Positions 45,375-57,589 of a stretch of 64,000 nucleotides of DNA are shown one piece after another. Made by a program: the position numbers and the translations under genes. Each line of letters opens with the position of its first letter. The stretch's first letter is position 1. The stretch covers positions 58,433,821 to 58,497,820 of the forward strand of contig NC_083346.1 in NCBI RefSeq assembly GCF_019175385.1, given 5' to 3'. The notes under the pieces were generated by a model. It ran no database searches. It saw nothing but the letters and a program-made list of their open reading frames with translations, and was not told the DNA's origin. This DNA is from Lycium barbarum (lineage: Eukaryota; Streptophyta; Magnoliopsida; Solanales; Solanaceae).

Positions 45375-46046
45375 CCAAGAAAAAAAGGGAATACATGACT
45401 AAGTATGTTGCAATGATGGAGCTAAATGCAAGAGCAGTCAACATTCTACAATGAAGCATGGGAAAAGATCAGTGCAATATAATCTTAAGATGCTCTACCG
45501 CAATGGAAATCCAGAACTTGCTTGCAAGAACGTATGAGGGTATGACTTAAGAAAAGCAACTCAGACTTAATCTGTTCATGAGAAGGTATGAAATATACTA
45601 TGAAGGAGAACGATTCATTCAGAGAGGTGTTTAACAGATTCGTCAATATTACCAGCAACCTCACAGCGCTTGGTAAGACTTTTTCCAACGAAGACCTAGT
45701 TATGAAAATACTAAGAAGCCTTTCTCCTTTGTGGGATTTGAAAGTCCAGTCCATCAGAGAATTCTATGAAATAAGCACCTTGCGAATAGAGGCGAATAGA
45801 GCTTCTATATGTCAACCTACTAGCGCATGAAACAAAGGGAGGTCCTCTAAAATCAAGAGCCATACTAGCCAATTCAGACAGCGACAAGGATGAACCAAGG
45901 ATAGACAACCTTGCACATACTGATCTGCACAAAGGATGTATTGTCTGGTGGAAATCAAATTTCCTGATTAAAAATCATCCAACATGGAGATCAAAAGGAA
46001 AAGAGGCGTTGACAGCAACATTGAGTTCAAGATCCAAGAAACTTTT
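45375..46046 (+). pseudogene. Element E: copia gag, second part
   Basis: This continues the copia gag split by F. The open stretch 45588-45830 (80 residues) has the usual copia gag pattern: MKENDSFREVFNRFVNI, then LGKTFSNEDLVMKILRSL, a helical capsid segment. Other parts are in broken frames, and from about 45840 on little is recognisable. The element is cut at 46046 by the 5' LTR of H; its pol is not in the window. Confidence 0.85.
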
Positions 46047-46419
46047 TGTTACATCTTGTAGTTTTGTACGTTGAGATTCGTTGGATGTTTGTTATCCTAG
46101 TCTTGGACATTGGAGTTATCTTCAAGGTTATATAAGATTATACATGCCTATATTATGGTTATGATGGTTTAAGTTCATGTTTAGTAAGTTATGGAAGGAT
46201 TGGAGAACAAGCGAACCAAAAAAATTAAGTTTATCGCAACTTTGGAAAAACTTGACAGAATTTTGGACAGGATTTTTGTTTCGACTTGAGAGAGGTATAT
46301 CTCCTAGAATATAAGGAGTTATGGAATGCATAACCTATGTAAATTCAAGTTCAGCGAGTCTTCTTTCCAATGCAACTGACATATCGCAAATCTGAGAAGT
46401 GCGGGACAATTTTCACAGC

Positions 46420-46552
46420 CATTTTCACGGACCATGAAAATTATATTGAGCCACCGTGAAATGGTGGCAGTGAGGTGGAGTTTCTGGAACATTTTCACTG
46501 CCACTTTCATGGCTAGTGAAAGTTTTCATGGTTCGTGAAAGTGACTGTGGAA
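46420..46552 (+). repeat. Element H LTR: CACGG/CCGTG palindrome array
   Basis: Inverted units TTTTCACGG...ACCATGAAAA and ACTTTCATGGCTAGTGAAAGT-like hairpins lie just upstream of the TATA box. Confidence 0.75.
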
Positions 46553-46583
46553 TTAAGGCGGTGGGGTTTTTTTTTTCTTTTGT

Positions 46584-46592
46584 TATAAATTA
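46584..46592 (+). promoter_or_regulatory. Element H LTR TATA box
   Basis: TATAAATTA, about 540 bp into the LTR and directly after the palindrome array. Confidence 0.65.
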
Positions 46593-47658
46593 AAGGGGGC
46601 ATGACTTGGGTTCATTATTTTCATCAAAAACATATCCCTAGTTTCTTCCCAAGGTCTCTCTAATCCCATAGACATCCCAAATCAAATCAAGAGACGATCA
46701 AGCCATAAAATCCACCACTAGTTCATAGAAGTGTGCATTCTTGTTTCTACTTGGAGTTGTAGTGAATTTGGACATGAAGCAAGTTGTGTAAGTTGAAGTT
46801 CTTCAAGTATAAGGTATGTTCTTCACTCTATTACTAATGTCTAGTTGATTTGGAGGTGTATTAAGTCTTAAAGGTGAAGAGAATCATGGTAGAGAAGTCA
46901 TAAAGTATTAAGTTGTAGTATTGGTTATGGATGGAATTTGAAAGGAAGTTTTGGAATGATTTGAGTATAATATGAATGTAATCTCTTGGTTATGGTATTT
47001 TTGATGTTGTTTTATTGTTTGGGATTTGTTTTGGAGTTTTGAGGAAGTAGATGATATAGGGGAAATGCTGCCCAAATTTCGTTAGCTCGTTTGTTAGTTT
47101 AGTTTGACCTTATAAGTGTTTCAATGACTTAACCTTAGTATGAGTCATCTTGAATGTAGATTGGCAAGCTTGGGAAGATAGATGTTGAGTGGTAACTAGA
47201 TGACAAGATATGTTAAGGTCGTCTGTTTCTTTCTTATGACATGATCTTATCGATACGAACTTACACAAATGATGTCCATAATGATTCTCTCTTGGAAATA
47301 GTAGAAGCTTATGTTTCTTGATATTGTTGATCTTTACCACATGATTATTGATCTTGTTTATTGATGTTGATCTCATCTTATGATTATGGATTCGTTCAGG
47401 GTAAGATATTTTGACGATGATAGTTCCATAATGGTAATCGGAGGTTACCGACCTTACGTCACTCCGATAGAGTTATAGCTTTTCGTTGGGCTCTCATGCA
47501 TGCTTTATATATATATTTATTTATTTTATGACACCGAGCCGCGCTATAGTCGACCGTTTACGAAACCTATTATGCACACCACTGCAGTTGGGTACGGTTA
47601 ACACCGAGCCTGTTATGGCTGGGTACGGATAACACCAAGCCTATATGGCCGGATACGG

Positions 47659-47661
<3 letters not shown>

Positions 47662-47709
<48 letters not shown>
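47662..47709. repeat. AT microsatellite in element H LTR
   Basis: About 24 AT units in a row. Confidence 0.95.
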
Positions 47710-47713
<4 letters not shown>

Positions 47714-48360
47714 TTTATGCAAATGTTTTTTTTTTTTTAAAAAGGCAAGCATGCATGACTTCATCCTAAAAAGGCATTCAGAGGTACAAGTTGATCTCTC
47801 TTACCTTATGTCATCTTCATATTTTCATTAGGTTGTTACTCATGCCTTACATACTCGGTACATTATTGGTGCTGACGTCTTTCTGCTTGTAGACACTGCA
47901 TTCATGCCCGCAGGTAGACAAGGAGATGGATCAGACCCTTCGGCAGCCTTTTCAGCGCTTGTACAGAAGCACTCCAGTTGTTTCGGAATTGCAGTTCAGC
48001 TTAGCATGATTATATTTTGTACATTTGGCACAGCGGGGTCCTGTGCCGTCCTTATTATGTTATACATTCCAGTAGAGGCTCGTAGACAGATATGCACAGC
48101 TAGATGTTCTGTGAACTTCTCGGTCCATACTTTATTGTATCATGACATTTTGACAGCCTAGTCGGCTTGTATACTTAGGTTCAGTCTGATGATGCATATG
48201 CATATATCATTTGGGCTTGTGTCCCTTATAGCTCATACTATTTATGAGTTAGCATTATGTCCCACTCAGATATGACTATGAGATGTATGCATGTTTTGTG
48301 GTGCTCGGTAGGTTAGCTATAGGTGCCCGTCATGGCCTTCCGGTTAGGTTATGACAAAAG

Positions 48361-48372
48361 TGGTATCAGAAC
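48361..48372 (+). other. Element H: primer binding site
   Basis: TGGTATCAGAAC, one G-to-A change from the initiator Met primer site, 4 nt after the LTR. Confidence 0.88.
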
Positions 48373-48412
48373 AGTTCGTCCTAGGGCTGTCAACAAGTTG
48401 TGTCTAGCAGAG

Positions 48413-48454
48413 TCCTGTTTATGGGTGTGCAGTGCACCACACTTATAAATAGGA
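48413..48454 (+). other. Element H: leader hairpin with GTGCAC loop (dimer-site-like)
   Basis: Outer arms TCCTGTTTAT/ATAAATAGGA (one G-U), inner stem GTGTG/CACAC perfect, 8-nt loop CAGTGCAC with palindrome GTGCAC. It lies 40 nt after the primer site. This is the cleanest copy in the window. Confidence 0.83.
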
Positions 48455-48567
48455 GGCTGCAGGACATTTAAGAAGATTGCCTTTCTTTCTCATCTTAGAT
48501 CGTGCGATAGAGCTGTGTTATAAGGATTCCCTTTTCCTGATCGTGTGTTATGTTTTTAGTGATGCAT

Positions 48568-49752
48568 ATGATGAGGAAAGCTTCAGCACCTTAGAAGGGC
48601 AAGTCAGTAGAAGGTAGGCGATCTGGACGGGTACCGCTTGTAGATGTTAAGGAGGGCGATTCCCAGAATGAGGTTCCATCTCAGATCTCATACTTATCCA
48701 GCTTCACAGGAGCGTAGAGGAGCTCCAGCCGTAGCTCCAGCTCCGGCTCCAGAACCCCTAGTTCCTCCACCTGATGCGTCGAGCCAGAAGATGCGAGAGG
48801 CCATTTAGTTATTGACTCAGTTAGTGACTACTCAGGCCCAGCATCATAGTACGGGTTATGGTGATAGGGCTGTTTGTGCTAGGGTATGAGATTTTATTAA
48901 TTTAGGCCCTCCAGAATTCTTTGGGTCAAAACCTGATGAGGACCCGCAAAATTTCATATATGGGATGCTGAGGACATTATGGGTGATGCATGCTTCAGAC
49001 ACCGAGTCAGTAGAGTTGGCTTCTTATAGATTACGGGATGTTGTCATTCATTGGTATGAGATTTGGGTGTCTTCTAGAGGGATTAATACATCCCCACCCA
49101 TGTAGCAGAAGTTCACAGATGCCTTTTTTCGGTATTATTTGCCGCCAGAGATTAGACGGCCCGAGCGGATAAGTTTCTGAACCTTAGATAGGGGAATATG
49201 AGTGTTTGGGAGTATGGTCTTCGTTTCAATTCACAGGTTAGATATGCTTCAACTATGGTAGCCGAGATAGAGGATCATGCGTACCGCTTTGTTAGTGGAT
49301 TGCGACCCCATTTGATTGATGACTACATGACGGCCTCACATCAGATAGGTATGGATATTTCTCGTATTCAGGCGCACGCTCAGAATCTTGAGGAGCATAG
49401 GACGCACCGGAGAGCCAAACGGGAGCATGATAGGGGTCATAGTAAAAGAGCCAGATCTTCAGGTGTTGTTAGTGAGTTCAGAAGGGGTCAGAGGCAGCAG
49501 TATTCCAGGCATTCGGGCCATTCAGCAGCTAGTGCACCTCCATGGTTTGCAGGTCAGAGATTTGATCGATCTACATATTCAGGACCAGGTGAGGGTTCCA
49601 GAGCCACAGGTTCTCAGTATAGGGGTGACTCAGGCCAGATGAGGCCACCTTTACCACGATGTACTCAGTGTGCTAAGTTACATACTGGACAGTGCCTCTT
49701 GGGTTTAGATGTTTGTTATGCTTGCGGTCAGCCAGGCCATATAATGCGGGAG
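48568..49752 (+). pseudogene. Element H: gag, interrupted in the zinc knuckle
   Basis: A likely start is ATG 48568 (MMRKASAP), with a TAG soon after. The N-terminal half is broken by stops and frame changes, though ELASYRLRDV-like gag sequence is readable near 49015-49040. The open part from 49198 (MSVWEYGLRFNS) covers the C-terminal gag domain, an Arg-rich segment and the zinc knuckle CYACGQPGHIMREC. Solo LTR M is inserted at the codon of the last Cys. The open frame runs on about 29 residues into M, which is not gag. Gag resumes at 52258. Confidence 0.88.
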
Positions 49753-52252
49753 TGTCACGACCCAACCGGAGGGCTGCGACGGGCACCCGGTGCTATCCCA
49801 CCCAGGCACCTCTTGACGTGCATACACATTTACATCTAGGTGAGCCACATAGCTAAATCATGATTTCTATCCATCAATCATACTATTTCCATTGGGCAAC
49901 AATACATTTATAGCACCATCAACAACTATGCCCGCAACAATGTACATAAGCCGACGAGGCTAACAAAATGATATCCAAAATATAAGCCGACAAGGCCAGA
50001 TACATCTAACCATATACACATGTCTACGAGCCTCTAAGGAGAGTATGTCATATCATATAGGCGGGACAGGACCCCGCTATGCCCATAAAAATGTACACAA
50101 AAGAATAAATACAAAAATCTGTATCTCCGAATGAAATGGAGCTCCGCTATGTAGTCCCTGAGTAATAAAGCTATGGATCAAGCCTGCCTCCCTGACCACC
50201 TGCGGGCATGACGCAGCGTCCACAAATAAAAGGACGTCAGTACGAACAATGTACTGAGTATGTAAAGCACGATCAACATCATTATAGAAGCATAATAAGC
50301 AACATAAGAAATAGCATAAGATGGGAGATAGTAGTATCATCGTCACAAACACTTACTTGCTTTTCATAGGGACTTTCCATTTCTAATGCGTGATTGTGTA
50401 CATACATCCGTATCCGTTTCCGTACTCATTTACATTTCGTATTCATTTTCGTATTCATATACATATTCATATTCATATACATATCATTCACATAGCATAC
50501 CCGACCATGAAAGTTCGGTGTTTCACATACCTGGCCCTACCAAGGCTTAGGGTCATACATACCGGGCCCTACCCAGGCTCAGGGTTGTCCGTACGCAACT
50601 GCAGTGGTGCGCGCGCAATATATATATATATTCTACCCAGCCTTATAAGCTCGGGATTTCATAATAGCCATACATAGGCACATATACATAAAAGCCCATA
50701 AGCGTCTTTAGCATCATTACTATCATCATTCATTACATCTATCCCTAGAGGATTACTCATCATAGGAGGAATTTAGTACAATCGTAACATATCGAGAATC
50801 ATGAGCTTAGTAGCTTTTAAAGATAGAATCATTTGGAGGACATCATAGGCTTATAGAAGATTAGATATTTGGCCAAGGAACCATGCCTTATGAAAGAAGG
50901 GTTAGCCTTACATACCTTTCCGTTCAACTATTCTATCACTTGCACGTTCTCCTACAATGCTCACGTTTCTACCTTCATTAGAGTTATACTACCATTAGAA
51001 AATCGATAGCTTAGCATACAAGACTAAAGCTTAGAGAAAATTGGACAGCATCTCCTTTATTTATACGACTTACTCCATATCATATATCAACTCCCAAACA
51101 TCAATAATAACATTCACAACATCATAACAATGGTATTTATTCACCTACATTATCTATATTCCTCAATTCACTTCGAGTCATCCATATCCATGGTCATAGC
51201 ACACTATTACATTCACTCATATAAAATGTTTATCCCATGTTCTTAATATCATTTATAACGTGATTATGATCATAAAATATGAAGAATCATGACTCAATCC
51301 AAGCTCCTACTAAAAAATGACACTATTCCCACATTCATGACCCATTTTCTATCTCCTTCTACAATCCAAGTCTTTCAACCTCTCAATACCTTAAATAACA
51401 TGGAAAGACCATAAAACTTACCTTAGATGGTGTAGGAATAAGCCTTGGGTGGAAATACTTCACTTGAGCCAAAACCCTAGTTCACCTCCAATGAAATTTC
51501 TTGACTTGGATGATCTCTAATGAGTTTTGTACACTTGGTTTTGTTAGTTTGATGAAGTTGATCATAAATTTCTCTTGAGTTCTTATGGATGAAGAGTGGA
51601 GAGGGTCCTAGAGAGTTCTTGAAGTGTTGGGTGAAAATGAAATGAAATAATGAACTTGGTCCCCTTTTTAATAACTTAAAAATCTGATCCGTCGAGAAAA
51701 TATACGGACACTTATACGGTCCGTATAAACTTATACGGTCTGTATAAGTGACCGTGAAATTGCTGCTTCAACATCTCGCTTCTGTGACCATTATACGGCA
51801 CATTTTACGGTCCGTAAGTGACTGTATAATCCCATCAATGAGGGACCTTCAGTATGACGATTCTGCGGACCATTATACGGACCGTATAACATTGTACGGA
51901 CCGTGTAACCCATCTTTTCTCTGATCTTGTTCTCGTTACTTCGTTTGATCTCCATTCATTATGGAACCTTCTTGATACTTGCTTAACACCTCATTAACGA
52001 TCTAAGGGACGTTATAATTCTTATCCAAGACACTATTAAATCATCATTAACTTGTTACTCGTAAGTCCTTTATGATACACATCGTATGTGTTGCCCTCTC
52101 TTAGCAAACTTTCTCCTCTTACTCCGAATGTCTTTGAAAATCTCAATTAGGGTCATCAAATGTCATTTCTCACTTATTGTAATACTGTATACTTCGTGCC
52201 CTTCGTTAGTCTATTCATTGTGCATCAACGGGGAATTTTCCGAGGTGTAACA
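49753..52252 (-). mobile_element. Solo LTR M (2500 bp, minus strand)
   Basis: On the plus strand it runs TGTCACGACCC...GGTGTAACA and is flanked by GGGAG on both sides (49748-49752 and 52253-52257). There is no internal sequence, so it is a solo LTR left by recombination between two LTRs. On the minus strand it has a palindrome array (51697-51905), a TATA-like TTATTAAAAAGGGG block, the hairpin CGTCC/GGACG (50236-50217) and the acceptor-like GCCCGCAG|GT. A stretch of TATTCATA-like hexamer repeats lies at 50400-50490. The open frame at 50390-50677 comes from this repeat and is not a gene. Confidence 0.94.
51697..51905 (-). repeat. Solo LTR M: TATACGGTCCGTATAA palindrome array
   Basis: Several near-perfect units (TTATACGGTCCGTATAAA and TATACGGACCGTATAACA types). 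It lies immediately upstream of the TATA-like block on the minus strand. Confidence 0.85.
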
Positions 52253-52257
52253 GGGAG

Positions 52258-54900
52258 TGTCCGTCGAGAGGCGGTAGAGGTAAAGTTCAGCCTGCAAGAT
52301 CAGCAACTAGTTCATCATAATCTATAAGCCCTCCTGGGCAAGGCTTTTAGACACCAGTAGGCTGCGGTTGAGGCAGAGGGGGAGCATCTAATTCGAGCGG
52401 TCGCATTTATGCATTAACCGCTCGACAGGATCTCGAGTCTTCACCTAATGTTGTTACAAGTATATTATTAGTATCTTCTCATGATGTATATGCATTGATT
52501 GATCCAGGTTCTATATTGTCGTATGTTACCCTTATATTGCTAGTCAGTTAGGGGTGAAACCTGAGTTGATTAAACCTTTTGAGGTGCGTACATCCATTGG
52601 TCAACTAGTGATAGCTAGACGGGTATATAGAGATTGTGAAGTTATAGTTTGTCATCGTCATACTATGGCAGACTTGGTTGAATTAGATATGATAGACATT
52701 GATGTCATTATGGGCACGGATTGGTTGTTTTCTTGTTATAATATTGATTATAGAACGAAGATGGTTCGATTCCAGTTTTTAGGAGAGCCAGTTCTGGAGT
52801 GGAAGGGTAATACAACATCACCGAGAGGTAGGTTTATTTCCTATCTTAAGGAAAGAAGATGGTTGCAAAGGTTTGTATTTATCATTTACTCCGGGTTCAG
52901 GATACAGAAGAAAAGCCACTGACTCTTCAGTTTGTTTTAGTAATTAATGAATTTGCAAATGTATTCTCGGATGAACTTCCAGGTCTTCCACCAGAGCGGG
53001 AGATTGACTTTGCTACTGATGTATTACTAGATACTCAGGCAATATTTATTCCTCCTTATAGAATGACGCCTCCTGAGTTGAGAGAATTGAAGGAGAAATT
53101 GAAGGACTTGCTTAAGAAACGCTTTATTAGGCCTAGTACGTCACCAAGGGAAGCACCGGTGTTATTTGTAAGGAATAAAGATGGCCCCTTGCGAATGTGT
53201 ATTGATTATAGGCAGCTGAATAAGGTGACAATAAAGAACAAGTATCCACTCCCGAGGATTGATGATTTATTTGATCAGTTGCAAGGTCCCAAATGGTTCT
53301 CGAAGATAGATTTGAGATCAGGGTATCACCAGGTGAGGGTTAGAGAGGAAGACATTCTGAAGACAATCGTTTAGAACCAGATACGGTCACTTTGAGTTTC
53401 GTGTAATGTTATTTGGGTTGACTAATGCACCGGTGGTGTTTATGGATTTAATGAATAGTGTATTTAGGCCTTTCTTAGATCTGTTCGTGATTGGGTTTAT
53501 TGATGATATTCTGGTATACTCTCGATTAGAGGCAGAGCATGCAGATCAATTGCGTGTTGTCCTTAAAGTTCTTCAGGCTCGGAAGTTGTATGCAAAGTTC
53601 TCTAAATGCGAGTTTTGGTTGAACTCTGTGACTTTTCTGGGTATATTATTTCAGATAAAGGTATTAGGGTGGATACATAGAAGATTGAAGCCGTGAAGAC
53701 TTGGCCGAGACCCACAACACCTATGGAGGTTCATAGTTTTCTGGGCTTGGCAAGTTATTACAGGAGATTTGTAGAGCATTTTCCTTCCATTTCTGCACCA
53801 CTGACAATGCTGACTCAGAAATCAGCTAAGTTTCAGTGGACAAATGCTTGTAAGCGTAGTTTTCGAGAGTTGAAGAACAGATTAACTTCGGCTCCAGTTC
53901 TGACACTTCCAGAAGGATTGGTGGGTTCTGTTATTTATTATGATGCTTTCAACATTAGGTTAGGTTGTGTGTTAATGCAGCATGGTAGAGTTATCGGTTA
54001 TGCTTCAAGGCAGTTGTGGAAGCACGAGAAGAATTTCCCGACACATGACTTAGAGTTAGCCGCGGTGATTCATGCATTGAAGATGTGGAGGCACTACTTA
54101 TACAGCGTTTATGTTGATATTTATACAAACCATAAGAGCCTCCAGTATATTTCAAGCAAAAAGGTGTTGAATTTGCGACAAAGATGATGGTTAGAGTTAT
54201 TAAAAGATTATGATGTGAGTATCTTGTACCATCTTGGGATGGTGAATGTAGTAGTCGACGCCCTTACCTATAAATACATGGGTAGTTTAATTTATGTCCA
54301 GCTAGAGAAAATGGAGTTAGTTCATGAACTTCAGTAGTTAGCTAGCCTAAGAGTTTGATTATTGGACTCGGGTGATACAAGGGTTGCTATCCATAAGTCT
54401 TATGGAGATAATCATCGACAAGACTTTGAATTCCAGGTTGATGACTGTGTATTCTTGAAGGTATCGCCTATGAAAGGAGTTAAGAGATTTGGTAAGAAGG
54501 GTAAGCTTAGTCATCGTTACATTGGACCTCATAGGATTGTTCGTAGAGTGGGCCAGAGGGCCTATAAATTAGACCTACCATCAGATTTAGAGTCAGTCTA
54601 TCCTGTCTTCCATGCATCGATGCTTTGTAAATGTATTGGAGATCCTTCATGAGTCATGCGCATTGATGATGTTCAAGTTACTGAGCAACTATCATATGAA
54701 GAGGTTCCTATTGCCATTCTAGATCAACAGGTTCGGAGATTGTGAATTAAGAATGTAGCCTCAGTTGAAGTCCTTTGGAGGAACAGGAATATCGATAAGA
54801 TGACTTGGGACGCTGAGGAAGATATGAGATCCAGATATCTGCATTTGTTTCTACTCCTAGAGGAGGAGCTTCAGACATCGACATCATTGCCTTCAGGTGC
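52258..54900 (+). pseudogene. Element H: gag tail and pol, integrase core deleted
   Basis: Gag resumes with TGTCCGTCGAGAGG (zinc-knuckle Cys, then a basic tail). Protease has DPGS near 52500 and MGTDWLFSC near 52708. RT runs 52940-53690 with FIDDILVYS intact (near 53500) but a frameshift near 53370. RNase H follows at 53693-54190 (YYDAFNIRLG, YTNHKSLQ, the latter with Asp to Asn). Near 54390 the sequence jumps from the linker after RNase H directly to the integrase C-terminal part (SYGDNHRQDFEFQVDD), so the whole zinc fold and catalytic core, about 900 bp, are missing. The chromodomain-like tail TWDAEEDMRSRYLHLF is present. Confidence 0.9.
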
Positions 54901-55064
54901 GTATTGTTTTATTCCTTATAATTATTGGTCGTGTGAGGCCGTTATTGTCATTGTTTATTGTGGCCCTGTGTGGCGTTGTATATTTTGGGTTGTTGTGACA
55001 GGTTGGTAGTAGTACAGTTACAGGGGAAACTCTGCCAAATTTTTTATAAGATCTCTGAGAATTT

Positions 55065-55098
55065 AACATTCGAGGACGAATGTTTCTAAAAGGGGAAG
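55065..55098 (+). other. Element H: pre-tract hairpin and polypurine tract
   Basis: The hairpin AACATTCGAGGACGAATGTT is at 55065-55084 and the tract TCTAAAAGGGGAAG at 55085-55098. The next base starts an LTR of the opposite orientation, not the H 3' LTR. Confidence 0.88.
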
Positions 55099-55260
55099 TG
55101 TCACGCCCCAAATCTAGAGTGGCGTGACCGACACCTGATGCCAAACTAGGCCCGAGCGAATCACTCTAAATCTGAAACTCTGGGAGATTAACCCCCACCT
55201 TAAACCGATAAGTCCTACCTACACACAGACAATACCAACAAGCCGACGAGGCCGTAATAT

Positions 55261-55311
<51 letters not shown>

Positions 55312-57395
55312 CTGACTATCTCGTCTGAACTGTCACACACACACACCCAAAATATATATACACAACTGAGCAAGCCAAGGAGGTTGCTATGATTGTGCTA
55401 AGCCAACAGTATCTAAAGAGACGTATACAAGCCAACAAGGCTATCACACAGACACACTATACATAGGACTCGTCTACAAGCCTATAGGGAAAGTATGGCT
55501 GTACCATTGTCGGGACAGGGCTCCGGCCCGCCCATACAATCTGTAATTAAAAGGGAGAGACTCTAAAGACCTGGCAACCCTGAATGAAAAAGGAGCTCAC
55601 CAATCAGCTGATATCAGATCCTGCCTACTGGTGAGGTCTATCAATCTGTACCTGTAGGCATAAATGCAGCACCCCCGGCAAAAGGGACGTCAGTACGAAA
55701 AAATTTCCCTAGTATGTAAGGCAAACGATAACTAAAACTGAACTGAAGACAATACAGTCTGGAGGCCAAAGAATTCCCCTAATTTCCTTCTCATCTGTCG
55801 CAAATGAAATGCAATACAATAGTATCATATATCTCACTGACCAAGTGGTAGGGCAAGTATAAAATCTCACTAACCCGTTATCCCAGCAAAATAATAATGT
55901 CTCACTGAACAAGTGGCCAGGCTAAATAAAATGTCTCACTGATCTGTAGGCCAGGCATATCTGTCTCACTTACCAAGTGGCCAGGCTAAGGAAAATATAT
56001 ATATATATCATGCATGTGCTGAGAAATACCGATACTGTAACCTGTCTCTTCTGTCCCTCTATGAACTCAAGGACATTAGGAGGGGATATGGTCCCTCAGA
56101 AAGAATAACATAACACTCGGAAACTATGCAACAATATGACAAGATCTACTTTGACAAATCTCTAATTATAAGGTTCATTACGCTCTTACCATATATGGAA
56201 TCATGCTAAGAAAAGAAGGAATAGCCTTAACGTACCTAGAAGCTTACTTCTTGACTTTCCAACCAACCTCCTGTCTTGCGATCTATTTAAGATCATTCGT
56301 AGTCTCGTAATCTACCTATAAAACCATTCATACTATTGTTAGGCTTATCGTCATATATTTGTCTTAAGCCTTCAAATAAAATCCTTTTAGAACTTGCCTA
56401 AATTTGGGCAACATCTCCTCTGTTTATATCCGTAGCCCAAAATTACAATACCAACAAAACAACAACAATAGCCATGCTAATATCCACCACATCATCATCA
56501 ATACAATTATGCTCAATAAAACATCCATACGATGTTTACCCGATTTCTCAATCAACTACTTCATTATACGACTATTTAATAGCTCTATCTTCCTAAGTAA
56601 ACCTAAATCAATATCAATAAGGGGAGATTCATACCTTGTTCTCATTGGAACCACAATATCTTCAATATTCACCTTGGATCCAAGCTAAGATCCACCGCAA
56701 TACGATACTATAATCACAACTATACGCTATCCGAACCTAATCCCGAGATTTCACTTGATTTGAGCTACAATTTTATGGGTGGAAGTTGGGAGAATGTTGA
56801 AGGTTAAGGATAGGTTTGAGGGGTTAATGATTGAAAATAAGGGGTAAATCCCCTTTTTATCTTGTTTTGGAGTCGGTTTGCACTGACTTAAAATTTGCTC
56901 TGCGCGTTCGCACAGCCTTGGGGCGTGTTCACCCAGAGTTGCGTAGTGCTCCTCTATGCGTTCGCGCGACTCCCAGGCACATTCGCGCAGGGTTAATCCC
57001 TTCTCTGACAGTCCGTCTTGAAATACTCACCGCGTTTGATTCCAATGTCGGATCGACGCACGGTTTGTTGCGTTGGAAACTAGACTTTCTAAACTTAAAT
57101 TTAGGCTTTTGTTTTTATTCAAAACTCCTGATATACTAGGAGATATTCCTTTCTCAATTTAGAGCAAAATTATCTTACGAAACCTTGCCCATCCTTTCTC
57201 CAAAGTTCCAACAAGCTTAATTTACTTAATCCACTTATTCTCTAATCCTTCCATGACCTATTATATGAACTTAAACCCTCATAACCATAAGATAGGCGCA
57301 TATAATCTCATATATCCTAAAAAATGACTCCAGTGTGTACAATTGAACAATTAACACCTAAAGAATCTCAACGTACAAAACTACAAGGTGTAACA
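55099..57395 (-). mobile_element. Element I: 3' LTR (2297 bp, minus strand)
   Basis: On the plus strand it runs TGTCACGCCCC...GGTGTAACA. On the minus strand it begins TGTTACACCTTGTAG, close to the H LTR start, and has a GCGCGAACGCGC-type array (57005-56895), a donor-like site, five CTCACTGACCAAGTGGCCAGG-related repeats (55840-55990), a CCC/GGG pyrimidine-loop hairpin (55686-55672) and acceptor-like TGCCTACAG|GT. An AT microsatellite lies at 55263-55307. Open frames at 56404-56688 and 56831-57139 are LTR sequence without coding features. Confidence 0.9.
55263..55307. repeat. AT microsatellite in LTR of element I
   Basis: About 22 AT units. Confidence 0.95.
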
Positions 57396-57431
57396 TTCCT
57401 CCCCCCTTAGAAACATTCATCCTCGAATGTT
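57396..57431 (-). other. Element I: polypurine tract and hairpin
   Basis: Minus-strand tract AAGGGGGGAGGAA at 57408-57396 abuts the LTR, with the hairpin AACATTCGAGGATGAATGTT at 57431-57412 before it; one C-to-T change gives a G-U pair. Confidence 0.88.
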
Positions 57432-57589
57432 AAACTCTTAGGAATTCTACGAAAATTTCGCCTAAGTTTCCCATGTAATTGTACCACTACCATCTATCAC
57501 AACAACCCAAAATGTACTGTGCCTCACAGGGCTACAACAATAACAACAATAACGGCCCCACACGACTAAGTAACTATAAAAGGAAAGCA

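Larger units (their letters stand above)
46047..48356 (+). mobile_element. Element H: 5' LTR (2310 bp)
   Basis: It starts TGTTACATCTTGTAG and ends GGTTATGACA, then the primer site. It holds TTTCACGG...CCGTGAAA-type palindromes (46420-46552), TATAAATTA at 46584-46592, donor-like GTATGT at 46814, the block GGAAATGCTGCCCAAATTTC (47061-47080), three ACACCGAGCC-type repeats (47522-47655), an AT microsatellite, the hairpin GTCT/AGAC at 47877-47894, and acceptor-like CCCGCAG|GTAGACA at 47907-47920. Confidence 0.92.

Noticed and set aside
50390..50677. 95-codon frame rich in Tyr, His and Ile
   Set aside because: It is the TATTCATA-type simple repeat of solo LTR M, repeated in L with a different frame.
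56831..57139. 102-codon frame with many Arg residues
   Set aside because: It follows the GCGCGAACGCGC palindrome array of the element I LTR.
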